Below, one piece after another: positions 55,801 through 64,000 of a stretch of 64,000 nt of DNA. Numbering within the stretch: position 1 is the stretch's first letter; the number at the start of each line of letters is the position of its first letter. Origin of the DNA: Peteryoungia wuzhouensis (lineage in GTDB: Bacteria > Pseudomonadota > Alphaproteobacteria > Rhizobiales > Rhizobiaceae); contig NZ_QJRY01000003.1 of assembly GCF_003205195.1 (NCBI RefSeq), forward strand, positions 372,001-436,000, given 5' to 3'. The translations under genes were made by a program, and so were the position numbers. The notes beneath the pieces are model-generated. The model saw only the letters and a list, made by a program, of their open reading frames with translations, did no database searches and was not told the DNA's origin.

Positions 55801-56200
55801 CCAACGGCCCGGCTCGGCGAAAGGGGTGATCTTCATGACCTTGGAAGATGAAACGGGCACGGCCAATGTCATCGTCTGGCCGAAGATCTTCGAGCGTTAC
55901 CGGCCTGTCGTGATGGGCGCCCGCCTCGTTTCGCTTCGCGGTCGCCTGCAAAAGGCTCATGGTGTGATTCACATTGTGGCCGATCATCTGGTCGATGCCA
56001 CGCAACGTCTCGGCCTGTTGCAAAAGGATTTGGCCGGATTTGATACTTTGGCGCATGCTGACGAGGTCAGAAAGCCGGGCGTCGATCAGCGCCAGAGCGA
56101 GCGGGAGAAGCAGCCTATGGCAGTTGCAGCACCACCTCCCGGCCATCCACGGCGAAGCGCTATGGCCGATCTCCTGCCCAAGGGCAGAAATTTCCATTGA
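52826..56200 (+). CDS. dnaE2: Error-prone DNA polymerase DnaE2 (ImuC)
   Basis: 1124 residues. C-family polymerase: N-terminal PHP domain ([21 protein letters not shown]), polymerase core with catalytic [12 protein letters not shown], and near the end an OB fold ([25 protein letters not shown]). The C-terminal beta-clamp/ tau-binding region of DnaE1 is absent, as in DnaE2. Carries out damage-induced mutagenic synthesis. GTG start at 52826 with AGGGGA upstream overlaps imuB by 4. Confidence 0.94.
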   Translation: MTSSFAAPGPCFYEIGLKSNFSFLDGASHAEELVLQALDLGLGGIGLADVNTVAGVVRLHASAKQKGLAFRPGARLVFADDTPELLAYPIERKGWGNLCRLLSAGNLRSQKGVCTLYEADLMQWSGNLLFVAMPPPLPEVTHASAFELRLQRLLPALKEKLYVALTPRHDGLDRKTFAELELIAQNLRLPLIATNDAIYHAPERKPLADVLVAIREHVAVTEAGFRLHAHAERHLKSGREMARLLKEYPEAIVNNAKFFSRLCFSLDELAHQYPDESFGGESPALALRRLTYEGARNRYSGTIPKKVQGLLDYELKLIAEKRYEPYFLTVYRIVCHARSVGILCQGRGSAANSAVCFCLGITEVNPENTTLLFDRFISTERDEPPDIDVDFEHEKREEVIKFIYETYGREHAALTAAVISYRARSAGREVAKAFGLSEDVQSALAGSIWGWWTSDFTEDQANAAGLDLKDPTARRVLAYAQALQGFPRHLSQHVGGFVITRDRLDEVVPIMNTADGRYMVEWDKDDLDTLKILKIDVLALGMLTCLAKAFTLLAEHYDRHENLASVNGQQCPEVYDMICRADTLGVFQIESRAQMSMLPRLKPRKFYDLVIEVAIVRPGPIQGNMVHPYLKRREDELAGRKIDYPSPELRGVLKRTLGVPLFQEQAMQIAITAAGFTPAEADQLRRAMATFRRTGQVSSFQKRMIEGMVERKYDPEFAARCFSQIEGFGEYGFPESHAASFALLVYVSCWFKAYYPDVFCAAILNSQPMGFYAPAQLVRDAREHGVDMRPVDINHSTWDCSLEAGSEEDAAFDPNRMAPRHRSMVTVIKTKKAVRLGFRQIKGLSQADMDHLIACRGRGYDSVRDLWLRTRLPRSTIEKLADADAFSSLGLSRRDALWAAQALDAEAAIEVLPLFETGPLENLQLEAEVTLPRMLPGEEVLSDYRTLTFSLKAHPISFLRPDMRRAGLKSASDLETLPHGAKVTVAGLVLVRQRPGSAKGVIFMTLEDETGTANVIVWPKIFERYRPVVMGARLVSLRGRLQKAHGVIHIVADHLVDATQRLGLLQKDLAGFDTLAHADEVRKPGVDQRQSEREKQPMAVAAPPPGHPRRSAMADLLPKGRNFH

Positions 56201-56272
56201 CGCAGGGGTCACTGGCGTGTCCGCGAATTTTCTTGACAAAGAGCATTAGGTTTACCAGAAAGGAGAGAGTAA

Positions 56273-56620
56273 GTGTCATGTTTGACGGTCTCCGATCCCA
56301 TGCTGGTCTGCAGCTGCAATTACATAACCGACAAGGACATCAAGGCAGTCATCAATGAACTGCTGGATGAAGACTGTTGGCAGTTGATCGTTCCAGGCAA
56401 GGTCTATCACGCCATGGGTAAACGTGGCCGCTGCTGCGGCTGTTTCCCAAATGTCGTCGACCTGATCATCAAGACCACCGCTGAATATCACGCTGCGCGC
56501 AAGACCGAGGAAATCAAGGTCGTCAATTTCATGGAGCGCCTGAAGCAATTCCATGAAGAGCAGAAGGCAGCTCTCGCGGAGCGTCGCCAGACCATGCTTG
56601 CGGCCCGCCGCGCGGGCTGA
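56273..56620 (+). CDS. bfd: Bacterioferritin-associated ferredoxin-like [2Fe-2S] protein
   Basis: 115 residues. LVCSCNYITDKDI with C-x-C, and RCCGCFPNVV with the second cysteine pair, give the Bfd-type [2Fe-2S] cluster. Bfd reduces the iron core of bacterioferritin to release iron. A C-terminal helical extension of about 45 residues (KTEEIKVVNFMERLKQFHEEQ) exceeds E. coli Bfd (64 residues). Start is GTG 56273 with AAAGGAGAGAG upstream; ATG 56300 would give a shorter protein. Next to bfr. Confidence 0.86.
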   Translation: MSCLTVSDPMLVCSCNYITDKDIKAVINELLDEDCWQLIVPGKVYHAMGKRGRCCGCFPNVVDLIIKTTAEYHAARKTEEIKVVNFMERLKQFHEEQKAALAERRQTMLAARRAG

Positions 56621-56759
56621 GTTCACTCCCCGCTATCTTTTCCTATATTAGTCACATTGGCGTTTCATGAGTGATTGCCCTGTTGTGAATCGCAGAAGCT
56701 GAAACCTGGCATCCTGTCCGTCACCATTCTGCGAAGCGATCTGCGGCGCCGTCGCCAAA

Positions 56760-56776
56760 ATTAGAATCCTTCTAAA
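56760..56776 (+). promoter_or_regulatory. Irr iron-control element (ICE) upstream of bfr
   Basis: ATTAGAA-TCC-TTCTAAA, an inverted repeat close to the rhizobial ICE consensus TTTAGAA-N3-TTCTAAA bound by the haem-responsive regulator Irr. 70 bases before the bfr start. In Agrobacterium, Brucella and Bradyrhizobium, bfr is a known Irr target repressed under iron limitation. Confidence 0.82.
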
Positions 56777-56845
56777 AGAGGTCTCGACAGATTGGGCTGC
56801 CGACGCTAGTGTTCCCCAATTCCAATCACGTAAAGGACGATAAAG

Positions 56846-57331
56846 ATGAAGGGTGATCCAAAGGTCATTGAGCAGCTCAACGAAGCGCTGTTTCTCGAAC
56901 TCGGCGCTGTCAATCAGTACTGGCTGCACTACCGCCTGCTCAACGATTGGGGCTATACGAAGCTCGCCAAGAAAGAGCGCGCCGAATCGATCGAGGAAAT
57001 GCAGCACGCCGACAAGATCATCGACCGCATTATCTTCCTCGAGGGTCACCCCAATCTGCAGACAGTCGCGCCGTTGCGCATCGGCCAGAACGTCAAGGAA
57101 GTGCTGGAAGCCGATCTTGCAGGCGAATATGACGCCCGCACCGCCTACAAGGCCTCGCGCGACATCTGTCACGCTGCAGGCGATTATGTTTCGATGAAGC
57201 TTTTTGAAACGCTGCTCATGGACGAAGAGGGCCACATCGACTTCCTGGAGACCCAATTGGATCTTCTCGGAAAAATTGGTGAACAGAAATACGGCCTTCT
57301 GAACGCTGAATCCGCAGATTCGGCCGAGTAA
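56846..57331 (+). CDS. bfr: Bacterioferritin
   Basis: 161 residues. Haem-binding 24-mer ferritin that stores iron. [60 protein letters not shown], and the ferroxidase Glu/His ligands (E18, E51, H54, E94, E127, H130-type positions) are conserved, as is the haem Met52. The ATG follows AAGGA. Terminated at 57389. Iron-dependent repression by Irr likely (ICE box above). Confidence 0.95.
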   Translation: MKGDPKVIEQLNEALFLELGAVNQYWLHYRLLNDWGYTKLAKKERAESIEEMQHADKIIDRIIFLEGHPNLQTVAPLRIGQNVKEVLEADLAGEYDARTAYKASRDICHAAGDYVSMKLFETLLMDEEGHIDFLETQLDLLGKIGEQKYGLLNAESADSAE

Positions 57332-57388
57332 GGCAACTCGGCGACGACATTCTCAATCGTTTATGCCGATCGATCAACGCATGAATTC

Positions 57389-57425
57389 AAAAGCCCGAAG
57401 GTTGCAATCAACCTTCGGGCTTTTT
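57389..57425. terminator. Bidirectional terminator between bfr and acs
   Basis: AAAAGCCCGAAGGTTG pairs with CAACCTTCGGGCTTTT around CAAT, followed by further T residues; it serves both convergent genes. Confidence 0.95.
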
Positions 57426-57484
57426 AGTGCGCAGATGCTAATAAAATCCGGCGTCCATAAAACGCCGGATCATGTCATCGCCAA

Positions 57485-59437
57485 TCAGGCGCTGCGGTTC
57501 TGTCGGTTCGCAATCAGGTCATCGACGACAGCCGGATCAGCAAGCGTCGACGTATCGCCGAGAGCTCCAAAATCATCCTCGGCAATCTTTCGCAGAATGC
57601 GTCGCATGATCTTGCCAGATCGGGTCTTCGGAAGTCCCGGCGCAAACTGGATCTTGTCCGGGCTTGCGATCGGCCCGATCTCGGACCGCACATGCTTGAC
57701 CAAGTCGGCCCGCAGAGCCTCGTTGCCCTCATGACCAGACATCAATGTCACATAGCAATAGATGCCTTGGCCCTTGATGCTGTGCGGGTAGCCCACAACT
57801 GCAGCTTCCGAGACCAGATGGTGCGAAACCAAGGCTGATTCGACCTCGGCGGTGCCAAGTCTGTGCCCGGATACGTTCAGCACATCATCAACGCGCCCCG
57901 TGATCCAATAGTACCCATCCTCATCCCGCCGGCAGCCGTCACCAGTGAAGTACTTGCCCTTGTAGGTCGAAAAGTAGGTCTGAACGAAGCGCTCATGATC
58001 CCCATACACCGAGCGTGCCTGGCCCGGCCAGCTGTCCGTGATGCAGAGATTGCCGTCGGTCGCACCTTCCAGCACCTTGCCTTCGTTATCGACCAGTTCA
58101 GGTTTGACGCCGAAGAAGGGACGGGTCGCAGAGCCGGGTTTCAGCGGAGTCGCGCCGGGCAGGGGGGTGATCATGATCCCGCCGGTTTCTGTCTGCCACC
58201 AGGTATCAACCACGGGCGACTTCTGTTCGCCGACGACGTTGTAATACCACTCCCAGGCTTCCGGATTGATCGGCTCACCGACAGAGCCGAGCAGACGGAG
58301 CGATGAGCGGTCGGAACGCTTCACGAAATCGTCACCGGCACCCATCAGCGAACGGATCGCCGTCGGCGCCGTGTAGAAGATATTCACCTTGTGCTTCTCG
58401 ATGACCTCCCAGAACCGGCCCTGGTCGGGGAAGGTGGGAATGCCTTCGAACATCAGCGTGGTGGCGCAGTTCGAGAGTGGGCCGTAGACGATGTAGGAAT
58501 GGCCTGTCACCCAGCCCACATCGGCGGTGCACCAGTAGATGTCCCCGTCGTGGTAGTCGAAGACATATTCGTGCGTCATCGAGGCATAAACGAGATAACC
58601 GCCGGTCGTATGCATTACGCCCTTTGGCTTGCCCGTAGAGCCGGACGTGTAAAGGATGAACAGCGGGTCCTCCGCCTTCATCTTGACCGGCGGGCATTCG
58701 GCCTTGACCGTATGCATCTCCTGGTGATGCCAGATGTCGCGGCCAGGAGCCCAGCCGATCTTGCCGCCGGTGCGGCGCACGACGAGAACCTTATTGACGA
58801 TGACATACTGCTTCGCAGCGATGTCGATGGCGATATCGGTATTTTCCTTAAGAGGTACCGGCTTGCCACCACGCACGCCCTCGTCACATGTGATCACGAA
58901 GGTGGATTCACAGTCGACGATACGGCCGGCCAGAGCTTCAGGCGAGAAGCCGCCGAAAACCACTGAATGAACGGCCCCGATGCGCGCGCAAGCGAGCATG
59001 GCATAGGCAGCTTCCGGGATCATCGGCATGTAGATGGTAACGCGATCGCCCTTCTTCACACCGTGCTTCTTCAAGACATTCGCCATCCGGCAAACATGCT
59101 CGTAAAGCTCGTTATAGGTGATCTTCTTGTCGATATACGGGTTGTCACCTTCCCAGATGATCGCCACACGTTCGCCATGCGTCTTCAGGTGACGGTCGAT
59201 GCAGTTGTAGGAGACGTTCGTCAGGCCGTCTTCGAACCACTTGATCGGCACCTTTCCCTTGAACGAGGTGTTTTTCACCTTGGTATAGGGCTTGAACCAA
59301 TCGATGCGCTTGCCGTGCTTGCCCCAGAACTTTTCCGGGTTCTCGATGCTTTCCTCGTACCACTTCAGGTACTTGTCCTCATCGATCAGTGCTTGCGCCT
59401 TCGCCGATTTCAGCACCGGATAGGTTTTGGCTGACAT
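57485..59437 (-). CDS. acsA: Acetyl-CoA synthetase
   Basis: 650 residues. AMP-forming acetate-CoA ligase: P-loop [36 protein letters not shown] and the acetylation-sensitive Lys in TRSGKIMRR. Activates acetate for growth. The start is the ATG at 59437 (MSAKTYPVL) with GGGAGG upstream; a frame to 59509 is rejected. Minus strand, convergent with bfr. Confidence 0.96.
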   Translation of the reverse strand: MSAKTYPVLKSAKAQALIDEDKYLKWYEESIENPEKFWGKHGKRIDWFKPYTKVKNTSFKGKVPIKWFEDGLTNVSYNCIDRHLKTHGERVAIIWEGDNPYIDKKITYNELYEHVCRMANVLKKHGVKKGDRVTIYMPMIPEAAYAMLACARIGAVHSVVFGGFSPEALAGRIVDCESTFVITCDEGVRGGKPVPLKENTDIAIDIAAKQYVIVNKVLVVRRTGGKIGWAPGRDIWHHQEMHTVKAECPPVKMKAEDPLFILYTSGSTGKPKGVMHTTGGYLVYASMTHEYVFDYHDGDIYWCTADVGWVTGHSYIVYGPLSNCATTLMFEGIPTFPDQGRFWEVIEKHKVNIFYTAPTAIRSLMGAGDDFVKRSDRSSLRLLGSVGEPINPEAWEWYYNVVGEQKSPVVDTWWQTETGGIMITPLPGATPLKPGSATRPFFGVKPELVDNEGKVLEGATDGNLCITDSWPGQARSVYGDHERFVQTYFSTYKGKYFTGDGCRRDEDGYYWITGRVDDVLNVSGHRLGTAEVESALVSHHLVSEAAVVGYPHSIKGQGIYCYVTLMSGHEGNEALRADLVKHVRSEIGPIASPDKIQFAPGLPKTRSGKIMRRILRKIAEDDFGALGDTSTLADPAVVDDLIANRQNRSA

Positions 59438-59562
59438 GAATTCCTCCCATGTTGACGGGCCACTCCAAATGACCAGGACCGTCCTCCCCGGCCTATCGCG
59501 GCTATTCATATCAGGAGAAATTCAGCCAGCAATTAGACAAAGGTCATTCGTGTCTTGGAGAA

Positions 59563-59591
59563 TTGCAATTTCGTTACATTATCGCTATAAG
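59563..59591 (+). promoter_or_regulatory. Probable sigma-70-type promoter of the DUF1013 gene
   Basis: TTGCAA and TATAAG with exactly 17 bases between, 79 bases before the start codon. Good match to the -35/-10 pattern. Confidence 0.55.
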
Positions 59592-59669
59592 GACGCCGAA
59601 TTCCCGGAAATAGTGGTTTAAACCCACGGCCCGCGACAACCGGCGCGGACGTTCAGAAGGATTGTATCC

Positions 59670-60377
59670 ATGGCCCAGACACTGCTCATGCCGAAGGCGA
59701 CCGCCGTTTGGCTCGTCGACAACACCGCGCTGTCATTCGACCAGATTGCGCAGTTCTGCAAACTGCACCCGCTCGAAGTCAAGGCGATCGCGGACGGCGA
59801 AGCAGCGCAGGGCATCAAGGGTCTCGATCCGATCGCCACCGGCCAGCTGTCGCGCGACGAGATCGTCAAGGCCGAGAAGGACCCGAACCACAAACTGAAG
59901 CTCTCCGAGCCGAAGGTCCGGGTTCCCGACTCCAAGCGCCGCGGCCCCCGCTACACCCCGGTCTCCAAGCGCCAGGATCGTCCCAACGCCATTCTCTGGC
60001 TGGTGCGCAACCATCCGGAACTGAAGGACGCCCAGATTTCGCGCCTCGTCGGCACGACCAAGTCGACGATCGAACAGATCCGCGAGCGCACGCACTGGAA
60101 CTCGACCAACCTGGCGCCGATGGACCCCGTCACCCTCGGCCTTTGCAGCCAGATCGACCTCGACCTGGAAGTGGAAAAGGCATCAAAGGGTCGTCCGCTT
60201 CCGACCGCTGCCGAACTCGGCGCCACGCTTCAATCGACCAGCGAAACCGAAAATCTCCCCTTCGGCTATGGCCGCGAGGAAGAGAAGGAAAAGGAAATCG
60301 ACGCCAACGCCGTTTTCGCCAAGCTGCAGTCGCTCAAGTCCGACCGTCGCAACGACGACGAAGACGACCAGTACTAA
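59670..60377 (+). CDS. DUF1013 / TrcR-family cell-cycle regulator
   Basis: 235 residues. MLMPKATAVWLVDNTALSFDQIAQFCKLHPLEVKAIADG with a probable DNA-binding helical region, then basic NAILWLVRNHPELKDAQISRLVGTTKSTIEQIRERTHWN and an acidic C-terminus (DDEDDQY). This is the DUF1013 family, named TrcR in genome annotation and present across alphaproteobacteria. The MPKATAVWLV motif is the family hallmark. Control of cell-cycle genes is reported for the family; the detail is from memory and not certain. Confidence 0.85.
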   Translation: MAQTLLMPKATAVWLVDNTALSFDQIAQFCKLHPLEVKAIADGEAAQGIKGLDPIATGQLSRDEIVKAEKDPNHKLKLSEPKVRVPDSKRRGPRYTPVSKRQDRPNAILWLVRNHPELKDAQISRLVGTTKSTIEQIRERTHWNSTNLAPMDPVTLGLCSQIDLDLEVEKASKGRPLPTAAELGATLQSTSETENLPFGYGREEEKEKEIDANAVFAKLQSLKSDRRNDDEDDQY

Positions 60378-60401
60378 GCTTTCAAACGAGCGCGACATCA
60401 G

Positions 60402-60436
60402 GACCCCGGCACCATCTGGTGACCGGGGTTTTCTTT
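60402..60436. terminator. Terminator between DUF1013 gene and prpE
   Basis: ACCCCGG / CCGGGGT stem with an inner ACCA/TGGT stem, followed by TTTTC. Located between the two convergent genes. Confidence 0.8.
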
Positions 60437-60467
60437 TGGGCAAAGCTCACCTGCAAAAAGAACGCCG

Positions 60468-62402
60468 TCAGCCGACGGCAACCTTGCCGGCCGACGGCAC
60501 TTGCCCATGCGCTTGCAGAACCGCTGTGATTTCGTCGAGAATGGCGGGATCATCAATCGTCGCCGGCATCTTCCAAGGCAAACCATCAGCGATTTTCTGC
60601 ATGGTTCCCCGTAGGATCTTACCGGATCGAGTTTTCGGCAGCCGATCGACCATCAGCACCATCTTGAAAGCGGCAACAGGACCGATCTCATCGCGTACGA
60701 GCTGAACAACTTCCTTCGCAATGACGGCATGGTCGCGGTGGACGTTCTTCTTCAACACCAGGAAGCCGCAGGGGATCTGGCCCTTCAACTCGTCGGCAAT
60801 GCCAATCACGGCACATTCGGCGACATCAGGATGCATGGCACAGACTTCCTCCATGCCACCGGTCGAAAGACGGTGTCCCGCGCAATTGATGATATCGTCC
60901 GTGCGCGCCATGACAAACACATAGCCATCCTCGTCAATGATCCCCGCGTCCGCTGTTTTGTAGTAACCGGGAAACTCCTCAAGACACGATGACCGAAAAC
61001 GATCCTCGGCGTTCCAGAAGGAGACGAGGCAGCCGGGGGGGAGGGGAAGTTTGGCAACGATGTTCCCCAGCGTTCCATGGGGCACTGGATGGCCGGCGTC
61101 ATCCAGAACATCGAGCGCATAACCCGGCATCGGCTTCGCAGGTGAGCCGTGTTTGACGGGAAGCAGACCGAGGCCGGCGGGATTGGCTGCGATCGCCCAT
61201 CCGGTTTCCGTCTGCCACCAATGGTCGATGACCGGGATCTTGAGCTTGGCTTCCGCCCATTTCAGTGTCTCCGGATCAGCACGCTCGCCGGCCAGGAAGA
61301 GCGCACGCAGGCCTGAAAGATCGTAGCGCGTCATGTGTTCGCCATCAGGATCGTCGCGCCGGATGGCTCGGAAAGCCGTCGGCGCGGTGAACAGCACCTT
61401 GACGTCATGATCATTGACGACGCGCCAGAAAGTCCCCGCGTCCGGCGTCCCCACAGGCTTTCCCTCGAAGATCACCGTCGCATTGCCGGCAAGCAGGGGA
61501 CCATAGACGATATAGGAATGGCCGACCACCCAGCCGATGTCGGACGCAGCCCAAAACACCTCGCCCGGTTTCACGCCATAGATATTGCGCATGGTCCAGT
61601 TGAGCGCGACCATATGACCGCCCGTGTCGCGCACGACACCCTTCGGCTGTCCCGTGGTTCCCGATGTGTAGAGAATGTAGAGCGGATCGGTTGACGCCAC
61701 CGGCACGCAGTCGACTTTTGTGCCCGTCAGTTTTTCCTGCTCGATCGCCTGGGCGAGATCAACATCGCCATGCTCGTAGCGCAGCGGCGCGTGATATTGG
61801 TCCCGTTGCAACACCAGACAATAGTCCGGCTTGGCCTTCGCCATATCGATCGCCTGGTCGAGAAGCGGCTTGTAGGGAACGATACGGCCAGGTTCCAGGC
61901 CACAACTCGCCCCAATCACCACCTTGGCACCCGAATCATCGATCCGGGTGGCAAGTTCATGCGCGGCAAAACCGCCAAAAACGACGGAATGCACAGCGCC
62001 GATACGGGCGCAGGCCAGCATGGCGAAAACCGCTTCCGGAATCATCGGCATGTAGATGATCACTCGATCACCCTTGCTGACCCCATGGTTGCGAAGGACC
62101 CCAGCAAGCGCCGAGACCTCGGTCAAGACCGCATCATAGCTGTAACGTGCGGTCTGGCCGGTCATCGGACTATCGTAGATGACTGCCGTCTCGGCGCCCC
62201 GCCCCGCCACAACATGGCGGTCAATACAGTTGTAGCAGGTATTCGTCTCCCCCCCGACGAACCACCGGCCATAGGCGCCAATGCTGCCGTCGAAGGTTGT
62301 CGTTGGCGGGGTGAACCAGTGAATGTCCTGCGCAGCACCTGCCCAAAATGCGTCCGGATCCGCTTCCCAGGCTGAATAGGTGTCCTGATAACTGTCTTGC
62401 AT
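60468..62402 (-). CDS. prpE: Propionyl-CoA synthetase
   Basis: 644 residues. AMP-forming acyl-CoA synthetase close to acetyl-CoA synthetase but with the PrpE N-terminus (YQDTYSAWEADPDAFWAGAAQDIHWF). Motifs: YTSGTTGQPKG, WWQTETGW, DDIINCAGHRLSTGGMEE and TRSGKILRG. Probably activates propionate. Start at 62402 has GGGAGGG upstream. It is on the same strand as acsA, with the DUF1013 gene between on the opposite strand. Confidence 0.92.
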   Translation of the reverse strand: MQDSYQDTYSAWEADPDAFWAGAAQDIHWFTPPTTTFDGSIGAYGRWFVGGETNTCYNCIDRHVVAGRGAETAVIYDSPMTGQTARYSYDAVLTEVSALAGVLRNHGVSKGDRVIIYMPMIPEAVFAMLACARIGAVHSVVFGGFAAHELATRIDDSGAKVVIGASCGLEPGRIVPYKPLLDQAIDMAKAKPDYCLVLQRDQYHAPLRYEHGDVDLAQAIEQEKLTGTKVDCVPVASTDPLYILYTSGTTGQPKGVVRDTGGHMVALNWTMRNIYGVKPGEVFWAASDIGWVVGHSYIVYGPLLAGNATVIFEGKPVGTPDAGTFWRVVNDHDVKVLFTAPTAFRAIRRDDPDGEHMTRYDLSGLRALFLAGERADPETLKWAEAKLKIPVIDHWWQTETGWAIAANPAGLGLLPVKHGSPAKPMPGYALDVLDDAGHPVPHGTLGNIVAKLPLPPGCLVSFWNAEDRFRSSCLEEFPGYYKTADAGIIDEDGYVFVMARTDDIINCAGHRLSTGGMEEVCAMHPDVAECAVIGIADELKGQIPCGFLVLKKNVHRDHAVIAKEVVQLVRDEIGPVAAFKMVLMVDRLPKTRSGKILRGTMQKIADGLPWKMPATIDDPAILDEITAVLQAHGQVPSAGKVAVG

Positions 62403-62514
62403 GGCAACCCTCCCGAGGTATCCCAGGCCGTTCGGCCTTTATCGGAATATTAGGATTGCCGGCACGGCGAGGGAAGCCAGACCAAAGCGCTATGCCGAAG
62501 GTCTAACCTGCAGG

Positions 62515-63174
62515 TCAGCGGCTGCCGAATATGGCAGACCCGACACGAACACTGGTGGCACCGAACCCGATGGCTGTTTCGAAATCTCCAGACATGCCCA
62601 TCGACAACTTGGCCACACCGTTTTCGTCAGCCAGCTTTGCGAGCAGGGCGAAATGCGGGCCGGGATTCTCTTCGACAGGTGGAATACACATCAGCCCTTC
62701 TACCTGCAGGCCCAGTTCCGCGCGACACAGTGTCACGAAGCTCGCCACATCATCAGGCGCAATGCCTGCCTTTTGCGGCTCCATGCCGGTGTTGACCTGG
62801 ACATAGACGCGCAGCGCGCACCGTTGCACCGCCATTTCAGCGGCCAGCGCACGGGCAATCTTTTCGCGGTCCACACTTTCGATGACATCAAACAGCGCAA
62901 CTGCGTCTGCAGCCTTGTTCGACTGCAGCGGACCAATGAGATGGAGTTCGATATCTGGCGCTTTTGCCTTCAGCGACGGCCACTTGCCTTGCGCCTCCTG
63001 GACCCGGTTTTCACCAAAGACCCTTTGTCCCGCATCGATCGCCGGCTGAATGTCTGGCGCATCAAAGGTCTTTGAGACAGCAACAAGCGTAATCGAATCC
63101 GGCTCACGACCCGCTTCGCGAGCTGCTATGGCGATCTTTGAGCGAACCTCGCCCAGTCTCTCTTCAACAGACAT
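62515..63174 (-). CDS. YggS/PLPBP-family pyridoxal phosphate protein
   Basis: 219 residues. PLP-binding homeostasis protein of the YggS group: LVAVSKTF with the PLP Lys near residue 34, HLIGPLQSNKA, GMEPQKAGI, LSMGMSGDFETAI and the C-terminal VRVGSAIFGSR. It buffers PLP and affects amino-acid balance rather than catalysing a known reaction. Divergent from leuS across 189 bases. Confidence 0.94.
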   Translation of the reverse strand: MSVEERLGEVRSKIAIAAREAGREPDSITLVAVSKTFDAPDIQPAIDAGQRVFGENRVQEAQGKWPSLKAKAPDIELHLIGPLQSNKAADAVALFDVIESVDREKIARALAAEMAVQRCALRVYVQVNTGMEPQKAGIAPDDVASFVTLCRAELGLQVEGLMCIPPVEENPGPHFALLAKLADENGVAKLSMGMSGDFETAIGFGATSVRVGSAIFGSR

Positions 63175-63234
63175 GACTAATCCTCGTCATCATTCCCGCG
63201 AATAGGTGTCTCGGGCATCTGCATAATGGGTTAA

Positions 63235-64000
<766 letters not shown>

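Noticed and set aside
59708..60529. Open frame of 273 codons, longer than the DUF1013 gene it overlaps
   Set aside because: Alternate frame of the DUF1013 gene, with Arg/Gln/Pro-rich sequence and no conserved motif; the shorter frame carries the family signature.

Overview
The window is a GC-rich alphaproteobacterial chromosome segment, almost certainly from the Rhizobiaceae (Rhizobium/Agrobacterium/Allorhizobium type). The support is an rpoH2-type heat-shock sigma factor behind an EcfG-type promoter, the order rplU-rpmA-GNAT-GNAT-obgE-proB-proA-nadD-rsfS-rlmH-envC-like-ctpA-deacetylase-rppH, an imuA-imuB-dnaE2 cassette with a GAAC-N7-GAAC SOS box, an Irr-type iron box before bfr, and an Atu4866-family protein. 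The identification rests on gene content and motifs read by eye; no database was searched.

Layout. 1-5.1 kb: end of leuD, a PLP-dependent dehydratase-like enzyme, leuB, rpoH2 and an M48 lipoprotein protease. 5.3-13.8 kb: thiBPQ (minus strand) behind a TPP riboswitch, a half-ABC transporter whose ATPase motifs are all eroded, an ABC-F ATPase coupled to thiamine pyrophosphokinase, and two small overlapping conserved genes. 14.2-16.5 kb: a MoxR ATPase whose usual VWA-protein neighbour is absent, followed by a scar with a truncated ABC ATPase, an IS6-type transposase remnant and an IS5-type transposase remnant. 16.5-25.9 kb: a two-component system (kinase frameshifted at a CG repeat) divergent from a six-gene exporter operon with macA, macB, an outer-membrane factor, and a second DevCAB-like ABC exporter.

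25.9-31.8 kb (minus strand): seven genes packed with gaps of 20 nt or less, or overlaps. They encode a HAD phosphatase, a class-III aminotransferase, a ureohydrolase-fold enzyme, a small SMR/EamA membrane protein, an alpha/beta hydrolase with a Cys nucleophile, a GNAT/FemAB-like acyltransferase and a second small SMR/EamA protein. I do not recognise this set as a described pathway. It reads like synthesis and membrane export or flipping of an amino or guanidino compound, and is the best candidate for a new system here. It lies on the 3' side of tRNA-Ser(CGA).

32.5-45.4 kb is core: ribosomal proteins, acetyltransferases, an EEP-family phosphodiesterase, ObgE, proline synthesis, NAD synthesis, ribosome silencing and methylation, and cell-wall hydrolase control. 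45.4-50.3 kb is accessory and regulatory: LysR with a secreted NTF2-like protein and Atu4866 protein, a rhodanese divergent from an FtrA/GlxA regulator, an SDR and a small zincin protease. 50.4-56.2 kb is the SOS mutagenesis cassette. 56.3-57.3 kb is iron storage (bfd-like, bfr). 57.5-63.2 kb has acetyl-CoA synthetase, a DUF1013/TrcR regulator, propionyl-CoA synthetase and a YggS-family PLP protein. The window ends inside leuS.
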